Shown: positions 10,247 through 18,793 of the stretch, in pieces | Position numbering within the stretch: position 1 is the first letter of the stretch | How the letters are laid out: each line of letters begins with the position of its first letter | Assembly: GCA_019454225.1 (NCBI GenBank) | Contig: CP075370.1 | Coordinates: forward strand, 310,001 to 374,000 | Reading direction: 5' to 3' | Source: Paracoccaceae bacterium | Lineage (GTDB): Bacteria > Pseudomonadota > Alphaproteobacteria > Rhodobacterales > Rhodobacteraceae | Length of the DNA stretch: 64,000 nt | Made by a program: the position numbers and the translations under genes | The notes under the pieces: generated by a model | Seen by the model: only the letters and a program-made list of their open reading frames with translations | What the model was told of the DNA's origin: nothing | The model's database searches: none

Positions 10247-11191
10247 ATGCGGACCGCGCTTGCCCTTCTGCTGTGCCTTGCGTCCCTGCCCGTCCAGGCG
10301 CAGGGCTGGCGCGGTTTCGTGCAGGACGGCATCACCGGTACCGGCACCTGCCCGATGAACGACGCCGTCACCGGCAACTTTGCCTGCTTCATGGTGGAAT
10401 GCGTGCCGGGCCGGGGCCTGCGCTACGGCATCGACATCGCGGGGGGCGACTACGGCGATGCCTTCACCGGCGGCGTGCAGGTCGATGGCCGCGTCCTTGC
10501 CGGCCTGCCCTTCGCGCGCCTGCCCGACAGCCGCTGGCTGGTCTATCGCAGCCCCCACGATCCGGCGCTGCACGGGCCCCTTCTGGCTGCGCTCCAGGCA
10601 GGGCGCCGGGCGCAGGTCGATATCGACATGGGCACCGCGCGCGACATCTTCGGGCCGATCTCGCTGGCAGGCTCCAGCCGTGCGCTGGCCCCGGTCCTGG
10701 CCGCCTGCCGCGCGGCGCTCGCCGCGCCCCCGCCGGCAACGCCCCGCACCGACCCCGCGCGCTTCCTCGCCTTCCACGGGCAAGAGACGCCCGAGGCCGA
10801 GGTCGAGGCGCGCGCGGCACTCGCCGCCGTCCTGGCCGAGAACGACAGGATGCTCGCCCAGCTGGGCGCCCCCCGCACGCAGACCCTGCGCGCCGCCATC
10901 GCGGCCTGGCCCGACGGGCGGCGCATCATGGTGGCCCATATCGGCCACGACACCACCGCGGTCTACGGCATGGGCGCATCGGGCAGCCACATCTTCACCG
11001 CGCAGCCCGGCGGTGGCTGGGTGCAGCACCTGGGCACCACCGGCCTGGCCGTATGGATGGACACCGGCGCACCCGGCGTTCAGGGCTGGCCCGATCTCTG
11101 GATGCAGTCAGACGGGCCGGGCATGGCCAATCCCTTCGCCCTCTGGCGCTGGAACGGCACGGCCTATGCCCATGCGGGAAACGCGGGCTGA
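10247..11191 (+). CDS. secreted protein of unknown function
   Basis: 314 residues with a cleavable signal peptide (MRTALALLLCLASLPVQAQG), so the mature protein is periplasmic. The first half has four spaced cysteines (in GTGTCPMN, NFACFMVEC and later LAACRAALA) that could form disulfides and resembles small invasion-associated-locus-like beta domains only vaguely. The second half contains HIGHDTTAVYGMGASG and a Trp-rich C-terminus. I do not recognise a family. The ATG at 10247 is chosen because it starts the signal peptide. The gene stands alone between ispE and the convergent rpsU. Confidence 0.75.
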   Translation: MRTALALLLCLASLPVQAQGWRGFVQDGITGTGTCPMNDAVTGNFACFMVECVPGRGLRYGIDIAGGDYGDAFTGGVQVDGRVLAGLPFARLPDSRWLVYRSPHDPALHGPLLAALQAGRRAQVDIDMGTARDIFGPISLAGSSRALAPVLAACRAALAAPPPATPRTDPARFLAFHGQETPEAEVEARAALAAVLAENDRMLAQLGAPRTQTLRAAIAAWPDGRRIMVAHIGHDTTAVYGMGASGSHIFTAQPGGGWVQHLGTTGLAVWMDTGAPGVQGWPDLWMQSDGPGMANPFALWRWNGTAYAHAGNAG

Positions 11192-11204
11192 CCCCCGCGC
11201 AACG

Positions 11205-11234
11205 AAAAACCCCCGGGCCTGATGCCGCGGGGGT
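11205..11234 (-). terminator. rho-independent terminator of rpsU
   Basis: On the minus strand a GC stem (arms ACCCCCG and CGGGGGT, with further internal GGC/GCC pairing) is followed by a run of five T. It lies about 40 nt past the rpsU stop codon, the right position and orientation for intrinsic termination. It also lies 14 nt past the convergent secreted-protein gene and may block transcription from that side weakly. Confidence 0.8.
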
Positions 11235-11273
11235 CCCCGTCGGGCGTTTCCGCCCCAGCTTGCCGACATCGCC

Positions 11274-11480
11274 TTACAGCGCGCCTTCCCGCTGCGCCTT
11301 CTTCCGCGCGAGCTTCCGCGCACGGCGGATCGCCTCGGCCTGTTCACGGGCCCGCTTGACGCTGGGCTTTTCGAAATGCTGCTTGAGCTTCATTTCGCGG
11401 AACACGCCTTCGCGCTGAAGTTTTTTCTTCAGGGCACGGAGCGCCTGTTCGACGTTGTTGTCACGAACGCTGACCTGCAT
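11274..11480 (-). CDS. rpsU: 30S ribosomal protein S21
   Basis: 68 residues, very basic, beginning [20 protein letters not shown], which is the typical S21 N-terminus. S21 assists mRNA start-site selection on the small subunit. A purine-rich site (AAGGTGG) precedes the ATG. The gene is divergent from COQ9 and has its own intrinsic terminator. Confidence 0.98.
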   Translation of the reverse strand: MQVSVRDNNVEQALRALKKKLQREGVFREMKLKQHFEKPSVKRAREQAEAIRRARKLARKKAQREGAL

Positions 11481-11599
11481 GTGGTTGTCACCACCTTCCT
11501 AAGCTAGAGTTGCACTGTCATGGTGCAGGCCGCGCGCTAGTATCAGACCGGGGCGGGCCTGTCCACCGCCGCCGATGCAGTCCCGCAAGGGGGAACCCA

Positions 11600-12307
11600 A
11601 TGGAAAACACCGCAGACAAAGGCACTCCCGAAACGGCCCGCGCCGCGATCCTCGCGGCCGCGCTGCCGCATGTGCCCTTCGAAGGATGGTCCGATGCCAC
11701 CCTCCGGGCGGCCGCGGCCGATTCGGGCGAACCGCTGGCCCTGGCCCGCGCGCTGTTCCCGCGCGGCGGGGTCGATCTGGCCATGGCCTGGCATCGCGCG
11801 GGCGATGCCGAGATGGCCCGCCGCCTGGCCGGCACGGATCTGGCCACGCTGCGGTTCCGCGACCGCATCGCGCGCGCCATCCGCATCCGGCTCGAACTGG
11901 CGGGCGACAAGGAACCGGTGCGCCGTGGCGCCACGCTCTTCGCGCTGCCGAACCACGCCGCCGACGGCGCCCGCGCGCTGTGGTCCACTGCCGATGCGAT
12001 CTGGACCGCCCTCGGCGACACCGAACGCAACCTGTCCTGGTACACCAAGCGCGCGACGCTCGCCGGGGTGCATTCCTCCACCGTCCTCTACTGGCTGGGC
12101 GATGACAGCCCCGGAAACGCCCGCACCTGGGATTTCCTCGACCGCCGCATCGAGGATGTGATGCGCATCGAAAAGGCCAAGGCGGCCTTCCGCGAGAACC
12201 CGCTCGCCCGCGCGCTGCTCGCCGGACCGCTGAAGGCGATGGAGCGGTTCGGCATGCCGAAGATGCCCGAAACCCCGCCCGACCTGCCCGGCCGCATGCG
12301 GATGTGA
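11600..12307 (+). CDS. COQ9-family ubiquinone biosynthesis protein
   Basis: 235 residues. COQ9 proteins have a TetR-like helical fold that binds lipid and presents quinone intermediates to the hydroxylase COQ7. Conserved stretches are HVPFEGWSDATLRAAA at residues 20-35, the FPRGGVDLAMAWH motif, and the lipid-pocket region WSTADAIWTALGDTERNLSWY, then RATLAGVHSSTVLYWL. The ATG at 11600 follows AAGGGGGAAC. It lies divergent from rpsU and 103 nt upstream of a quinone oxidoreductase on the same strand. Confidence 0.93.
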   Translation: MENTADKGTPETARAAILAAALPHVPFEGWSDATLRAAAADSGEPLALARALFPRGGVDLAMAWHRAGDAEMARRLAGTDLATLRFRDRIARAIRIRLELAGDKEPVRRGATLFALPNHAADGARALWSTADAIWTALGDTERNLSWYTKRATLAGVHSSTVLYWLGDDSPGNARTWDFLDRRIEDVMRIEKAKAAFRENPLARALLAGPLKAMERFGMPKMPETPPDLPGRMRM

Positions 12308-12410
12308 CGCGCGGCCCCTTGCCTTTCGCGCCCTGCCGCCCTTTCGTGCGGCCATCCTTTCCCGGGGCCGCCGCGCGCCCCGGGCCGTCCCGCCCACCGG
12401 AAGCGCACCG

Positions 12411-13403
12411 ATGACCCTGCCCCATACCATGACCGCCGTCGCCATCACCGCCCCCGGCGGCCCCGACATGCTGCAACCGACGGATGCGCCCGTGCCCGTG
12501 CCGGGGCATGGCCAGATCGTGATCCGCCTTGCCTGGGCCGGGGTGAACCGCCCCGACGCGCTGCAGCGCGCGGGCAGCTATGCGCCGCCGCCCGGCGCAT
12601 CGCCCCTGCCGGGGCTGGAAGGGGCGGGCCATGTGGCCGCGGTCGGCCCCGGCGTCACCCGATGGAAAGAGGGTGATCAGGTCTGCGCCCTGCTGCCCGG
12701 CGGCGGCTATGCCGAATATGCGCTGACCCATGCCGACCATGCCCTGCCGATCCCCGGCGGCCTGACCCTGCGAGAGGCCGCCTGCCTGCCCGAGACGGTC
12801 TTCACTGTCTGGTCGAACGTGGTGATGCGCGGCAGCCTGCGGGCCGGGGAACGCTTCCTGGTCCACGGCGGATCGTCGGGCATCGGCACCACCGCCATCC
12901 AGATCGCCGCCGCCATCGGTGCCCGCGTCTTCACCACGGCGGGCAACCCCGACAAATGCGCGGCCTGCCTCGCGCTCGGCGCCGAAAGCGCGATGGACTA
13001 CCGCAGCGAGGACTGGTCCGAGGCCCTGCGCAAGCAGGGCGGCGCCGATCTGATCCTCGACATGGTCGGCGGTCCCTACCTGCCGCGCAACGTTCGCGCC
13101 CTTGCCGACGACGGGCGGCTGGTCCAGATCGCCTTTCTCCAGGGCCCCAAGGTCGAGCTGAACTTTGCCGAGGTGATGGTGCGCCGTCTCACCATCACCG
13201 GCTCCACGCTGCGGCCGCAGTCCGACCTTGCCAAGGCCCGCATCGCCGCCGAGGTCGAACGGCATGTCTGGCCGATGGTCGCCGCCGGACGGATGAAACC
13301 GGTGATGGACAGCGAGTTTCCGCTGGCCGACGCCGCCAAGGCGCATTGGCGGCTCGAAAGCTCGGGGCACATCGGCAAGATCGTGCTGCGCGTGGGGGGC
13401 TAG
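12411..13403 (+). CDS. NAD(P)H-quinone oxidoreductase, zinc-free MDR type
   Basis: 330-residue medium-chain reductase of the quinone oxidoreductase/PIG3 type, which reduces quinones or enones with NADPH. The GroES-like N-terminal domain contains WAGVNRPDALQRAGSY, and the Rossmann loop is VHGGSSGIGTTAIQIAA near residue 150. The structural-zinc cysteines of alcohol dehydrogenases are absent, as expected for this branch. An alternative ATG at 12429 (MTAVAITAPGG) is also possible. It follows COQ9 but the spacing gives no proof of an operon. It converges with the GMC oxidoreductase. Confidence 0.9.
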   Translation: MTLPHTMTAVAITAPGGPDMLQPTDAPVPVPGHGQIVIRLAWAGVNRPDALQRAGSYAPPPGASPLPGLEGAGHVAAVGPGVTRWKEGDQVCALLPGGGYAEYALTHADHALPIPGGLTLREAACLPETVFTVWSNVVMRGSLRAGERFLVHGGSSGIGTTAIQIAAAIGARVFTTAGNPDKCAACLALGAESAMDYRSEDWSEALRKQGGADLILDMVGGPYLPRNVRALADDGRLVQIAFLQGPKVELNFAEVMVRRLTITGSTLRPQSDLAKARIAAEVERHVWPMVAAGRMKPVMDSEFPLADAAKAHWRLESSGHIGKIVLRVGG

Positions 13404-13408
13404 CGTCC

Positions 13409-15067
13409 CTACCCCGCCAGGATCGCGGCCGCCGTGCGCAGGGCCAGCGCCTGAACGGTCAGCGACGGCGATTCGCCCCCGCCCCCGGTGGGAAAGACGC
13501 TGGCATCGGCAATCCACAGGTTGCCGTGGTCAAAGGCCCGCCCGTCCGGCCCCACCACTCCGTCCTCGCGCCGCGCCGCCATGCGGCATGTGCCAAAGAC
13601 ATGCGTGGCCGAAAACCCGTCCCAGGATCCGCCTTCCTCGGCCATCGCCACGGCCCCCGCCTCGGCCAGCAGGCGGCGGGCCTCGCCCGCCATGAACCGC
13701 AGCAGCGCGATATCCTGGCGGCCCAGCACCGACGTGATCCGGGGCAGCGCCAGGCCCATGCCATCGCGCGCCTCGGGGTCAAGGTCGACGCGCGACACCT
13801 CGTCGGGCAGCTTCTCGCCCATCGCGCCCACGCTCAGCGCGGTTCCGAACCCGGCCCGCAACGCCGCCTTGAACCCCGCCCCGAAGCCCGGCACCACCCG
13901 CGTGCCATAGGCCACCGGACCGTTCAGGCCGCGTTCCTGCGTGGCGGCGTGGAACCGGCAACCGCCGGGCAGGCCGGGCACCGACCCCGGCGCGTTCAGG
14001 CCCCAGCATATGGCGTCCGACGGCAGGCCCAGATGCGTTCCCGACAGCCCGGGCACCAGCCCCGTGCCCAGCCAGGACAGCGTCTCGATGAAATGCCGCC
14101 CGACATGGCCCGATCCGTTCGCCACCCCGCCGGGCGCCTCGGGACCGGCCGACAGCAGCAACAGGCGCGGCGTCTGCACCGCGCCCGCCGCCAGCACGAG
14201 CACCGGCGTCTCCACCCGGACCACGCGGTCGCCATCCAGATGGTCCAGCGCCACGATCCGCCCACCCGCGCCCGGATGCAGCCGCAGCACCGGGGCGTTC
14301 ACCCGGGCCTCCAGCCGCCCCGTCACCTCGGCCCGTCGCAGAAAGGTGACGTCGGCCGATCCCTTGTCGCCGATCGGGCAGCCGCGGCCGCACTGCCCGC
14401 AATAGATGCAGCCCGGCCGGTCGTCCCAGGGTTGCGACAGGGCGGCGCGCGCGTTCGCCTCCCACGGCAGGCCCAGCCGCGCGCCCGCCTCGGCCAGCCG
14501 CCGCGCCCCCGGGCTCAGCGGATGGGCCGGCAGCGGATAGGGGGCGGATCGCCAGCGATCCCCGGCCTCCGCGGGTCCGGCCACGCCCAGCACGGTTTCG
14601 GCCTGAAGATAGAACGGCTCCAAATCGTCATAGCCGATCGGCCAGTCGACGCCCGCGCCGGTGACGCTGCGCAGGCGCATCGCCTGCGGATGCATCCGGT
14701 GCGCCTCGCCGATGAAATGCAGCGTGGTGCCACCCCATCCCTGCACATGCCAGTAGCCCTCGCCCGTCACCTCGCGCCGCGCCGGTGGCGCGCGCCGGGG
14801 TTGCGCGGCCGTCCAGGACGCCAGATCGGCATCGGCCGCGTCGCAGGCCCCCAGATCGCCAAAGGTCACCGCCCCCCGGCTGCCGGGGGGCGCCGGAAAG
14901 CTGCGGCGCTCCCAGTCGGGCGCCGTCTGCGGATAGTCGCGCACCGGGTCGAACCTCGGCCCGGCCTCCAGCAGCAGCACGCGCGCGCCAGCCGCGGTCA
15001 GGGCATGGGCCACTGCGCCGCCGCCCGCACCCGCGCCGACCACCACGACATCGGGCGCATCTACCAT
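13409..15067 (-). CDS. GMC-family FAD dehydrogenase (large subunit)
   Basis: 552 residues. The ADP-binding motif [15 protein letters not shown] opens the protein, GWGGTTLHF carries the FAD contact, and the C-terminal GMC half contains FSATHVFGTCRMA and NLWIADASVFPTGGG. The active-site His of THVFGTCRM is present. A cysteine cluster, CIYCGQCGRGCPIGDKG around residue 210, matches the cluster-bearing membrane-associated sugar and alcohol dehydrogenases rather than soluble oxidases. Its start overlaps the end of the Tat-exported small subunit, so the pair probably forms a periplasmic enzyme that rides through Tat on the small subunit. The sugar or alcohol oxidised is unknown. Confidence 0.9.
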   Translation of the reverse strand: MVDAPDVVVVGAGAGGGAVAHALTAAGARVLLLEAGPRFDPVRDYPQTAPDWERRSFPAPPGSRGAVTFGDLGACDAADADLASWTAAQPRRAPPARREVTGEGYWHVQGWGGTTLHFIGEAHRMHPQAMRLRSVTGAGVDWPIGYDDLEPFYLQAETVLGVAGPAEAGDRWRSAPYPLPAHPLSPGARRLAEAGARLGLPWEANARAALSQPWDDRPGCIYCGQCGRGCPIGDKGSADVTFLRRAEVTGRLEARVNAPVLRLHPGAGGRIVALDHLDGDRVVRVETPVLVLAAGAVQTPRLLLLSAGPEAPGGVANGSGHVGRHFIETLSWLGTGLVPGLSGTHLGLPSDAICWGLNAPGSVPGLPGGCRFHAATQERGLNGPVAYGTRVVPGFGAGFKAALRAGFGTALSVGAMGEKLPDEVSRVDLDPEARDGMGLALPRITSVLGRQDIALLRFMAGEARRLLAEAGAVAMAEEGGSWDGFSATHVFGTCRMAARREDGVVGPDGRAFDHGNLWIADASVFPTGGGGESPSLTVQALALRTAAAILAG

Positions 15068-15528
15068 GGCGGCGGATAGCCCAGAGGCATCGGCGCCGCG
15101 TTCACCGGCAGGCCCGCCAGCGCCTCGGGATGCGCATAGTACAGCTCGATCGCCGTGGTGCGCATCACGTGGAAGAACCGCCCCGGCACCTCGTCATAGT
15201 CCGAGGTCTCCATCCAGGCCGCCACGCGGTCACGGTCGTCGGACCCGAGGGCGGCGAAGTCACCCCCTGCCACCTCGTCCAGCCAGGCCGTGCCATAGGC
15301 GATCAGCCTGTCGAACAGCGGCACCTCGGCCGCCAGCCCCTCGACCTCCTGCACCAGGCCCAGCGCCGAGGCGGCGGGCGTCAGGTCGTCGGCAGGCAGC
15401 AGCGTGTCGAGGAACGCCGCAAGCGTGCCCGCCCGTTCACCAGAGGGAGAAGCCGCGATCCGCGTTGCAAGAGGCAACGCAGCCATCGCGGCCAGGGCCG
15501 CCACCATCACCTGACGGCGGCTGGCCAT
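15061..15528 (-). CDS. gluconate 2-dehydrogenase subunit 3-like Tat-exported subunit
   Basis: About 155 residues. The N-terminus MASRRQVMVAALAAMAALPLA is a twin-arginine (Tat) signal, followed by the helical domain of the gluconate 2-dehydrogenase subunit 3 family (FLDTLLPADDLTPAA; FFHVMRTTAIELYYAHPEA). In known three-part dehydrogenases this small subunit carries the folded GMC subunit through Tat and docks it at the membrane. The start could also be 15543 or 15555 and the ribosome-binding site does not decide. The 3' end overlaps the GMC gene by 7 nt. A cytochrome c subunit, usual in this class, is not next to it. Confidence 0.85.
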   Translation of the reverse strand: MASRRQVMVAALAAMAALPLATRIAASPSGERAGTLAAFLDTLLPADDLTPAASALGLVQEVEGLAAEVPLFDRLIAYGTAWLDEVAGGDFAALGSDDRDRVAAWMETSDYDEVPGRFFHVMRTTAIELYYAHPEALAGLPVNAAPMPLGYPPPW

Positions 15529-15603
15529 CCTCGTTCCCGTCATCGCCACGGCCATCCGATGTGCCGACAGGCGCCGCCGACTCCGGCGCCGCCTGGGTCG
15601 GTG

Positions 15604-16164
15604 CTATTCCAGACCGACGCTTGTCACTTCCAGGTCGCCCGGATCTTCCTCATCCTCGGGGAAGGTCGTCGTGGTGGTCGTGGTCGGCTTGAACTTGCCC
15701 AGGGTGTTTATCCCGATGTAGGGCGACACGCGGCGATCGAAATAGATGTCGACCCCGGCATTGGCATGGGGTCCCATCACGCCGACAACGCCAAAGGCAC
15801 CGCCGCCGGCACCGCCGAACCCGACGCCCACCTCGCCCTGCAGGTCGCTGCCGCCGGCGAAGGCCGTCAGCTTGACGCCGTTGAAGACCGGGCTGCCGCC
15901 CCCCAGACCCACATGCACCGAGGCCCGCCCGCCGGTGACATTGCCCGACGGCTTGGCCTTGCCCGACGCCACGCCCAGAACCAGCTCCGGCCCCTTCTTG
16001 GCCCCGAATGTCCAGTTGAGCCCGACGAAGGCCTTGGTCGTGGTCTTTGCCGTGGTAACCGAAGTCTCGACCGGAATGGGCCCCTTGCCCGCATGCGCAG
16101 GCAGGACCGCGCCGGTTGCCAGGATGATCGCGGCCGCAAAGGCCGACAGACGCAACGATTTCAT
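15604..16164 (-). CDS. secreted Gly/Thr-rich protein
   Basis: 186 residues with a signal peptide (MKSLRLSAFAAAIILATGAV, then AHA cleavage). The mature part is Gly-rich with alternating polar and hydrophobic positions (VHVGLGGGSPVFNGVKLTAF) and ends in a run of seven Thr followed by an acidic tail. The ATG at 16164 is preceded by GAGGA and is preferred over the TTG two codons upstream. The pattern could be a small outer-membrane beta-sheet protein, but I do not recognise a family. It lies 75 nt upstream of the Tat subunit gene on the same strand. Confidence 0.72.
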   Translation of the reverse strand: MKSLRLSAFAAAIILATGAVLPAHAGKGPIPVETSVTTAKTTTKAFVGLNWTFGAKKGPELVLGVASGKAKPSGNVTGGRASVHVGLGGGSPVFNGVKLTAFAGGSDLQGEVGVGFGGAGGGAFGVVGVMGPHANAGVDIYFDRRVSPYIGINTLGKFKPTTTTTTTFPEDEEDPGDLEVTSVGLE

Positions 16165-16266
16165 GCTCAATCCTCAAATCCCATCCGCGCGGCCACACCA
16201 CGCCGCACGTGCGCGATTGTGCCAGATCACGGCTTCTTTACAAGCACTAACCTGCCTCCGGCCAAT

Positions 16267-16905
16267 TCACCGCACCGGCGGCAGCCCCGCGTCCGTCATC
16301 CGGCAGTCGCGGATGGCATCGGCCCCGCAGCGGCGCGGCGTCAGGTCCTTCGTCAGGCAGACCCGCACCTCCTGGATCATCCCCGCGCGGCAGGTCACCG
16401 TCACCATGTCGCGCGAAAGCCCGGGGTTCCGTTCCAGGAATGCGCCCTCGATCACCTCGGCGGGCACCTTCAGCACCTTCTTCACCTCGCGCAGCACCGG
16501 CGGCACCTGCACCGCGCCATAGGCCCGCCGTGCCAGCGCGAAATAGTCCCGCGCCGCCAGCCCCGAACAGCGTCCGTGCTTCTTCCACTGATAGAAGGCC
16601 TGCCCCGCGCCGCCGAACAGGTCGGCCACCGCCGCCGTGTCCCCGCGCGAGGGGTCCCGCTCCACCGTCCGGCAGTAGGATGGCCAGCCGTTCTCGTGCT
16701 GCGGCCACAGCCCGTGCAGAACGAAGTCCCGGCCCGACCCGCGGGCGCATTGCGGTTCGCCGCCGCGGGCGTCGCCCTCCAGCGCGCACCAGGTCGGCGA
16801 CCATGACAGCGCCATCACGTAATAGTCGAAATCGCCTGCCCGTTCGCCCTCGGCCCGCGCCGAGACCGCCCCGAGCACAAGCGCCAGAACCAGGAGAGTG
16901 CGCAT
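16267..16905 (-). CDS. ribonuclease T2-family protein with altered CAS2 motif
   Basis: 212 residues with a signal peptide (MRTLLVLALVLGAVSARA). T2 enzymes are acid endoribonucleases of the periplasm or exterior that cut via 2',3'-cyclic phosphates. CAS1 is intact (DFVLHGLWPQ, catalytic His). CAS2 reads YQWKKHGRC where the family normally has HEWxKHG: the second catalytic His and the Lys are kept, but the His and Glu before the Trp are replaced by Tyr and Gln. Several cysteines for disulfides remain. It may be a slow or altered nuclease, or a lineage-specific variant. Confidence 0.88.
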   Translation of the reverse strand: MRTLLVLALVLGAVSARAEGERAGDFDYYVMALSWSPTWCALEGDARGGEPQCARGSGRDFVLHGLWPQHENGWPSYCRTVERDPSRGDTAAVADLFGGAGQAFYQWKKHGRCSGLAARDYFALARRAYGAVQVPPVLREVKKVLKVPAEVIEGAFLERNPGLSRDMVTVTCRAGMIQEVRVCLTKDLTPRRCGADAIRDCRMTDAGLPPVR

Positions 16906-17028
16906 TTTCCCTTCCCTCCGGCGTCATTTCCGCCTATATCGCGCTGAATTCCCCGACATCGAGGAACCGCGGGCCAGGGTCCGCAGCCGTTTCCCGGCCC
17001 GCGAGGGATGTGTAAAGGAGCCGCCACG

Positions 17029-17784
17029 ATGAACAAGCCCCTGATGGCAAAGGCCACCGCCGTCTGGCTGGTGGACAACACCACGCTCAGCTTCCGCCAG
17101 ATCGCCGAGTTCTGCGGCCTGCACGAGCTGGAGGTGCAGGGCATCGCCGATGGCGATGTGGCGGGCGGGGTCAAGGGCTTCGATCCGGTGGCGAACAACC
17201 AGCTCGACCCGATCGAGATCGAGCGGGGCGAGAAGGATCCGCTCTACCGGCTCAAGCTCAAGTACAACGCCGCCGCCCAGGGCGAGGAAAAGCGCCGGGG
17301 TCCGCGCTACACCCCCCTGTCCAAGCGTCAGGACCGCCCGGCGGCCATCCTGTGGCTGGTCAAGTTCCATCCCGAACTCAGCGATGGCGCCATCGGCAAG
17401 CTGGTGGGCACCACCAAGCCCACGATCCTGTCGATCCGCGAACGCACCCACTGGAACATCAGCCAGATCACCCCGATCGATCCGGTCGCGCTCGGCCTCT
17501 GCAAGCAGACCGAGCTTGACGCCGCCGTGCAGGCCGCCGCGCGCAAGAAGGCGGCCGAAGGCAAGGTCATGTCGGATGACGAACGGCGCAAGCTCGTCTC
17601 CACCGAACAGAGCCTCGGCATGGCGCCCGAAACCCGCATCCCCGCCTCGGTCGCAGCCCTGGGCGATTTCACCCTGTCCGAGACGGAAAAGAAGCCTGCC
17701 GACTATTCGGATGCCGACAGCTTCTTCAACCTGCCGCAGGCCGATGACGACGAGGATGACGAGGACGACAAGCTGGTGCGCTGA
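17029..17784 (+). CDS. trcR: TrcR/DUF1013 cell-cycle transcriptional regulator
   Basis: 251 residues. It begins MNKPLMAKATAVWLVDNTTL, with a helix-turn-helix in the N-terminal 45 residues (LSFRQIAEFCGLHELEVQGI), and a second helix-turn-helix around residues 105-140 (AAILWLVKFHPELSDGAIGK). The C-terminus is a strongly acidic tail. This is the DUF1013 family, named after the Caulobacter regulator TrcR and nearly universal in alphaproteobacteria. The start is fixed by AAAGGAG at 17013-17020. It is divergent from the RNase T2 gene and converges with the M23-like gene. Confidence 0.9.
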   Translation: MNKPLMAKATAVWLVDNTTLSFRQIAEFCGLHELEVQGIADGDVAGGVKGFDPVANNQLDPIEIERGEKDPLYRLKLKYNAAAQGEEKRRGPRYTPLSKRQDRPAAILWLVKFHPELSDGAIGKLVGTTKPTILSIRERTHWNISQITPIDPVALGLCKQTELDAAVQAAARKKAAEGKVMSDDERRKLVSTEQSLGMAPETRIPASVAALGDFTLSETEKKPADYSDADSFFNLPQADDDEDDEDDKLVR

Positions 17785-17798
17785 ACCCCGGCGGCCCG

Positions 17799-18719
17799 TC
17801 AGGGGCGAAAGGCCGCGGGCGGCAGCCGCAGGATCAGGTTCGCATCGGGGCTGACGTCGCGCCACACCGGCCACAGGCTGGCGTGGCCGACACCGAAGAA
17901 ATTGGCGTCCTGTTCCAGCCGGTCCGCGATCACCTGCACATGGGCGTGCGGGCTCCACCCGCCATTCTCGTGCCAGTCGCCCAGATGCGCCACCACCTGC
18001 CCCGGCTCCACCGTTGCGCCCTCGCGGCACAGGGCGGGCAGGCTGCCGCCCAGATGCCCCACCAGCAGCCAGAACCGCCGCCCGTCCGCCTCATGCTCCA
18101 GGATCAGCGTGTGGCCATAGTCCAGCGGATCGGCGTTGTAGGCCACCCGCGCCACACGTCCGGGCAGCGGCGCATGAACCGCCGTTCCGGCCGGTGCGAA
18201 CACATCGACGCCCAGGTGCACGGTGCGACGCTCGGGGCTGGCGGCATCGGCAAACTGCGGGCTGCGATAGACGTCGCGATCCTCGCCATAAAGACCCAGG
18301 CCATAGGCCGCTCCGGTCGCCGCGAACCAGCCGTCAAAGGCGCGGTCGCTGAAGGCAGGCATGTCGGGGCGCTGACCGCCCGTCGGCAGGGGTGTCGTGG
18401 CTGACGCGGCCGGATCGGGGTGGAACATCGGCACCGCTGGAAGGCTTGCCAGCAGGCCGGGCAGAAGGTCGGCACCCTCCACCGCCGGGAACCCCGCAGC
18501 CTTGCGCGCGACGGCAGCCAGCAGCCCCGCATCGACCGACCGCAGGCGGTCGCCCGCCGCACCGCCACAGGCCGCCACGGCGGCGCGGGCCAGGCGCGCC
18601 GCCTCGGTTCCGCGTTCCGGTGACATCGCGGCCACCGCCCGCCCCAGCGCGGCGTAGAGGTCTCGCTCACCCGCCGCGAAATCCTCCGCGATCCGCCGTG
18701 CGATCCGGTCGCCGGTCAT
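17799..18719 (-). CDS. M23-family metallopeptidase domain protein without signal peptide
   Basis: 306 residues. The C-terminal two thirds is a LytM/M23 domain with the zinc ligands in HLGVDVFAPAG (HxxxD) and SPHAHVQV (HxH), plus an upstream LLVGHLGGSLP His. M23 enzymes usually cut peptidoglycan cross-links outside the membrane, but this protein has a helical N-terminus and no signal peptide or membrane segment. Cytoplasmic relatives occur in Rhodobacterales, where the domain is also found fused to aminotransferases. The ATG at 18719 directly follows GAAAGG and fits better than the upstream ATG at 18776. A tandem-repeat array lies just upstream. Confidence 0.83.
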   Translation of the reverse strand: MTGDRIARRIAEDFAAGERDLYAALGRAVAAMSPERGTEAARLARAAVAACGGAAGDRLRSVDAGLLAAVARKAAGFPAVEGADLLPGLLASLPAVPMFHPDPAASATTPLPTGGQRPDMPAFSDRAFDGWFAATGAAYGLGLYGEDRDVYRSPQFADAASPERRTVHLGVDVFAPAGTAVHAPLPGRVARVAYNADPLDYGHTLILEHEADGRRFWLLVGHLGGSLPALCREGATVEPGQVVAHLGDWHENGGWSPHAHVQVIADRLEQDANFFGVGHASLWPVWRDVSPDANLILRLPPAAFRP

Positions 18720-18749
18720 CCTTTCGGGCCGCGGATCGGGGGGCTTCCG

Positions 18750-18793
18750 GCCAGACGCAGGCCATACGCCTGCCATACGCGTGCCAGACCGTT
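18750..18793. repeat. four tandem 11-bp repeats, consensus GCCAKACGCnn
   Basis: Four units in exact 11-bp register: GCCAGACGCAG, GCCATACGCCT, GCCATACGCGT and GCCAGACCGTT. The array lies 31 bp upstream of the M23-like gene and runs up to the end of recR. The period of about one helical turn would put each unit on the same face of DNA, as expected for a protein-binding array. A second array with the same units is at 45987-46030. No known regulator is assigned. Confidence 0.75.

Noticed and set aside
12956-15079. 707-codon plus-strand frame opposite the GMC oxidoreductase
   Set aside because: Arg/Pro/Gly-rich shadow of the GMC gene and part of the quinone oxidoreductase, with no motifs.
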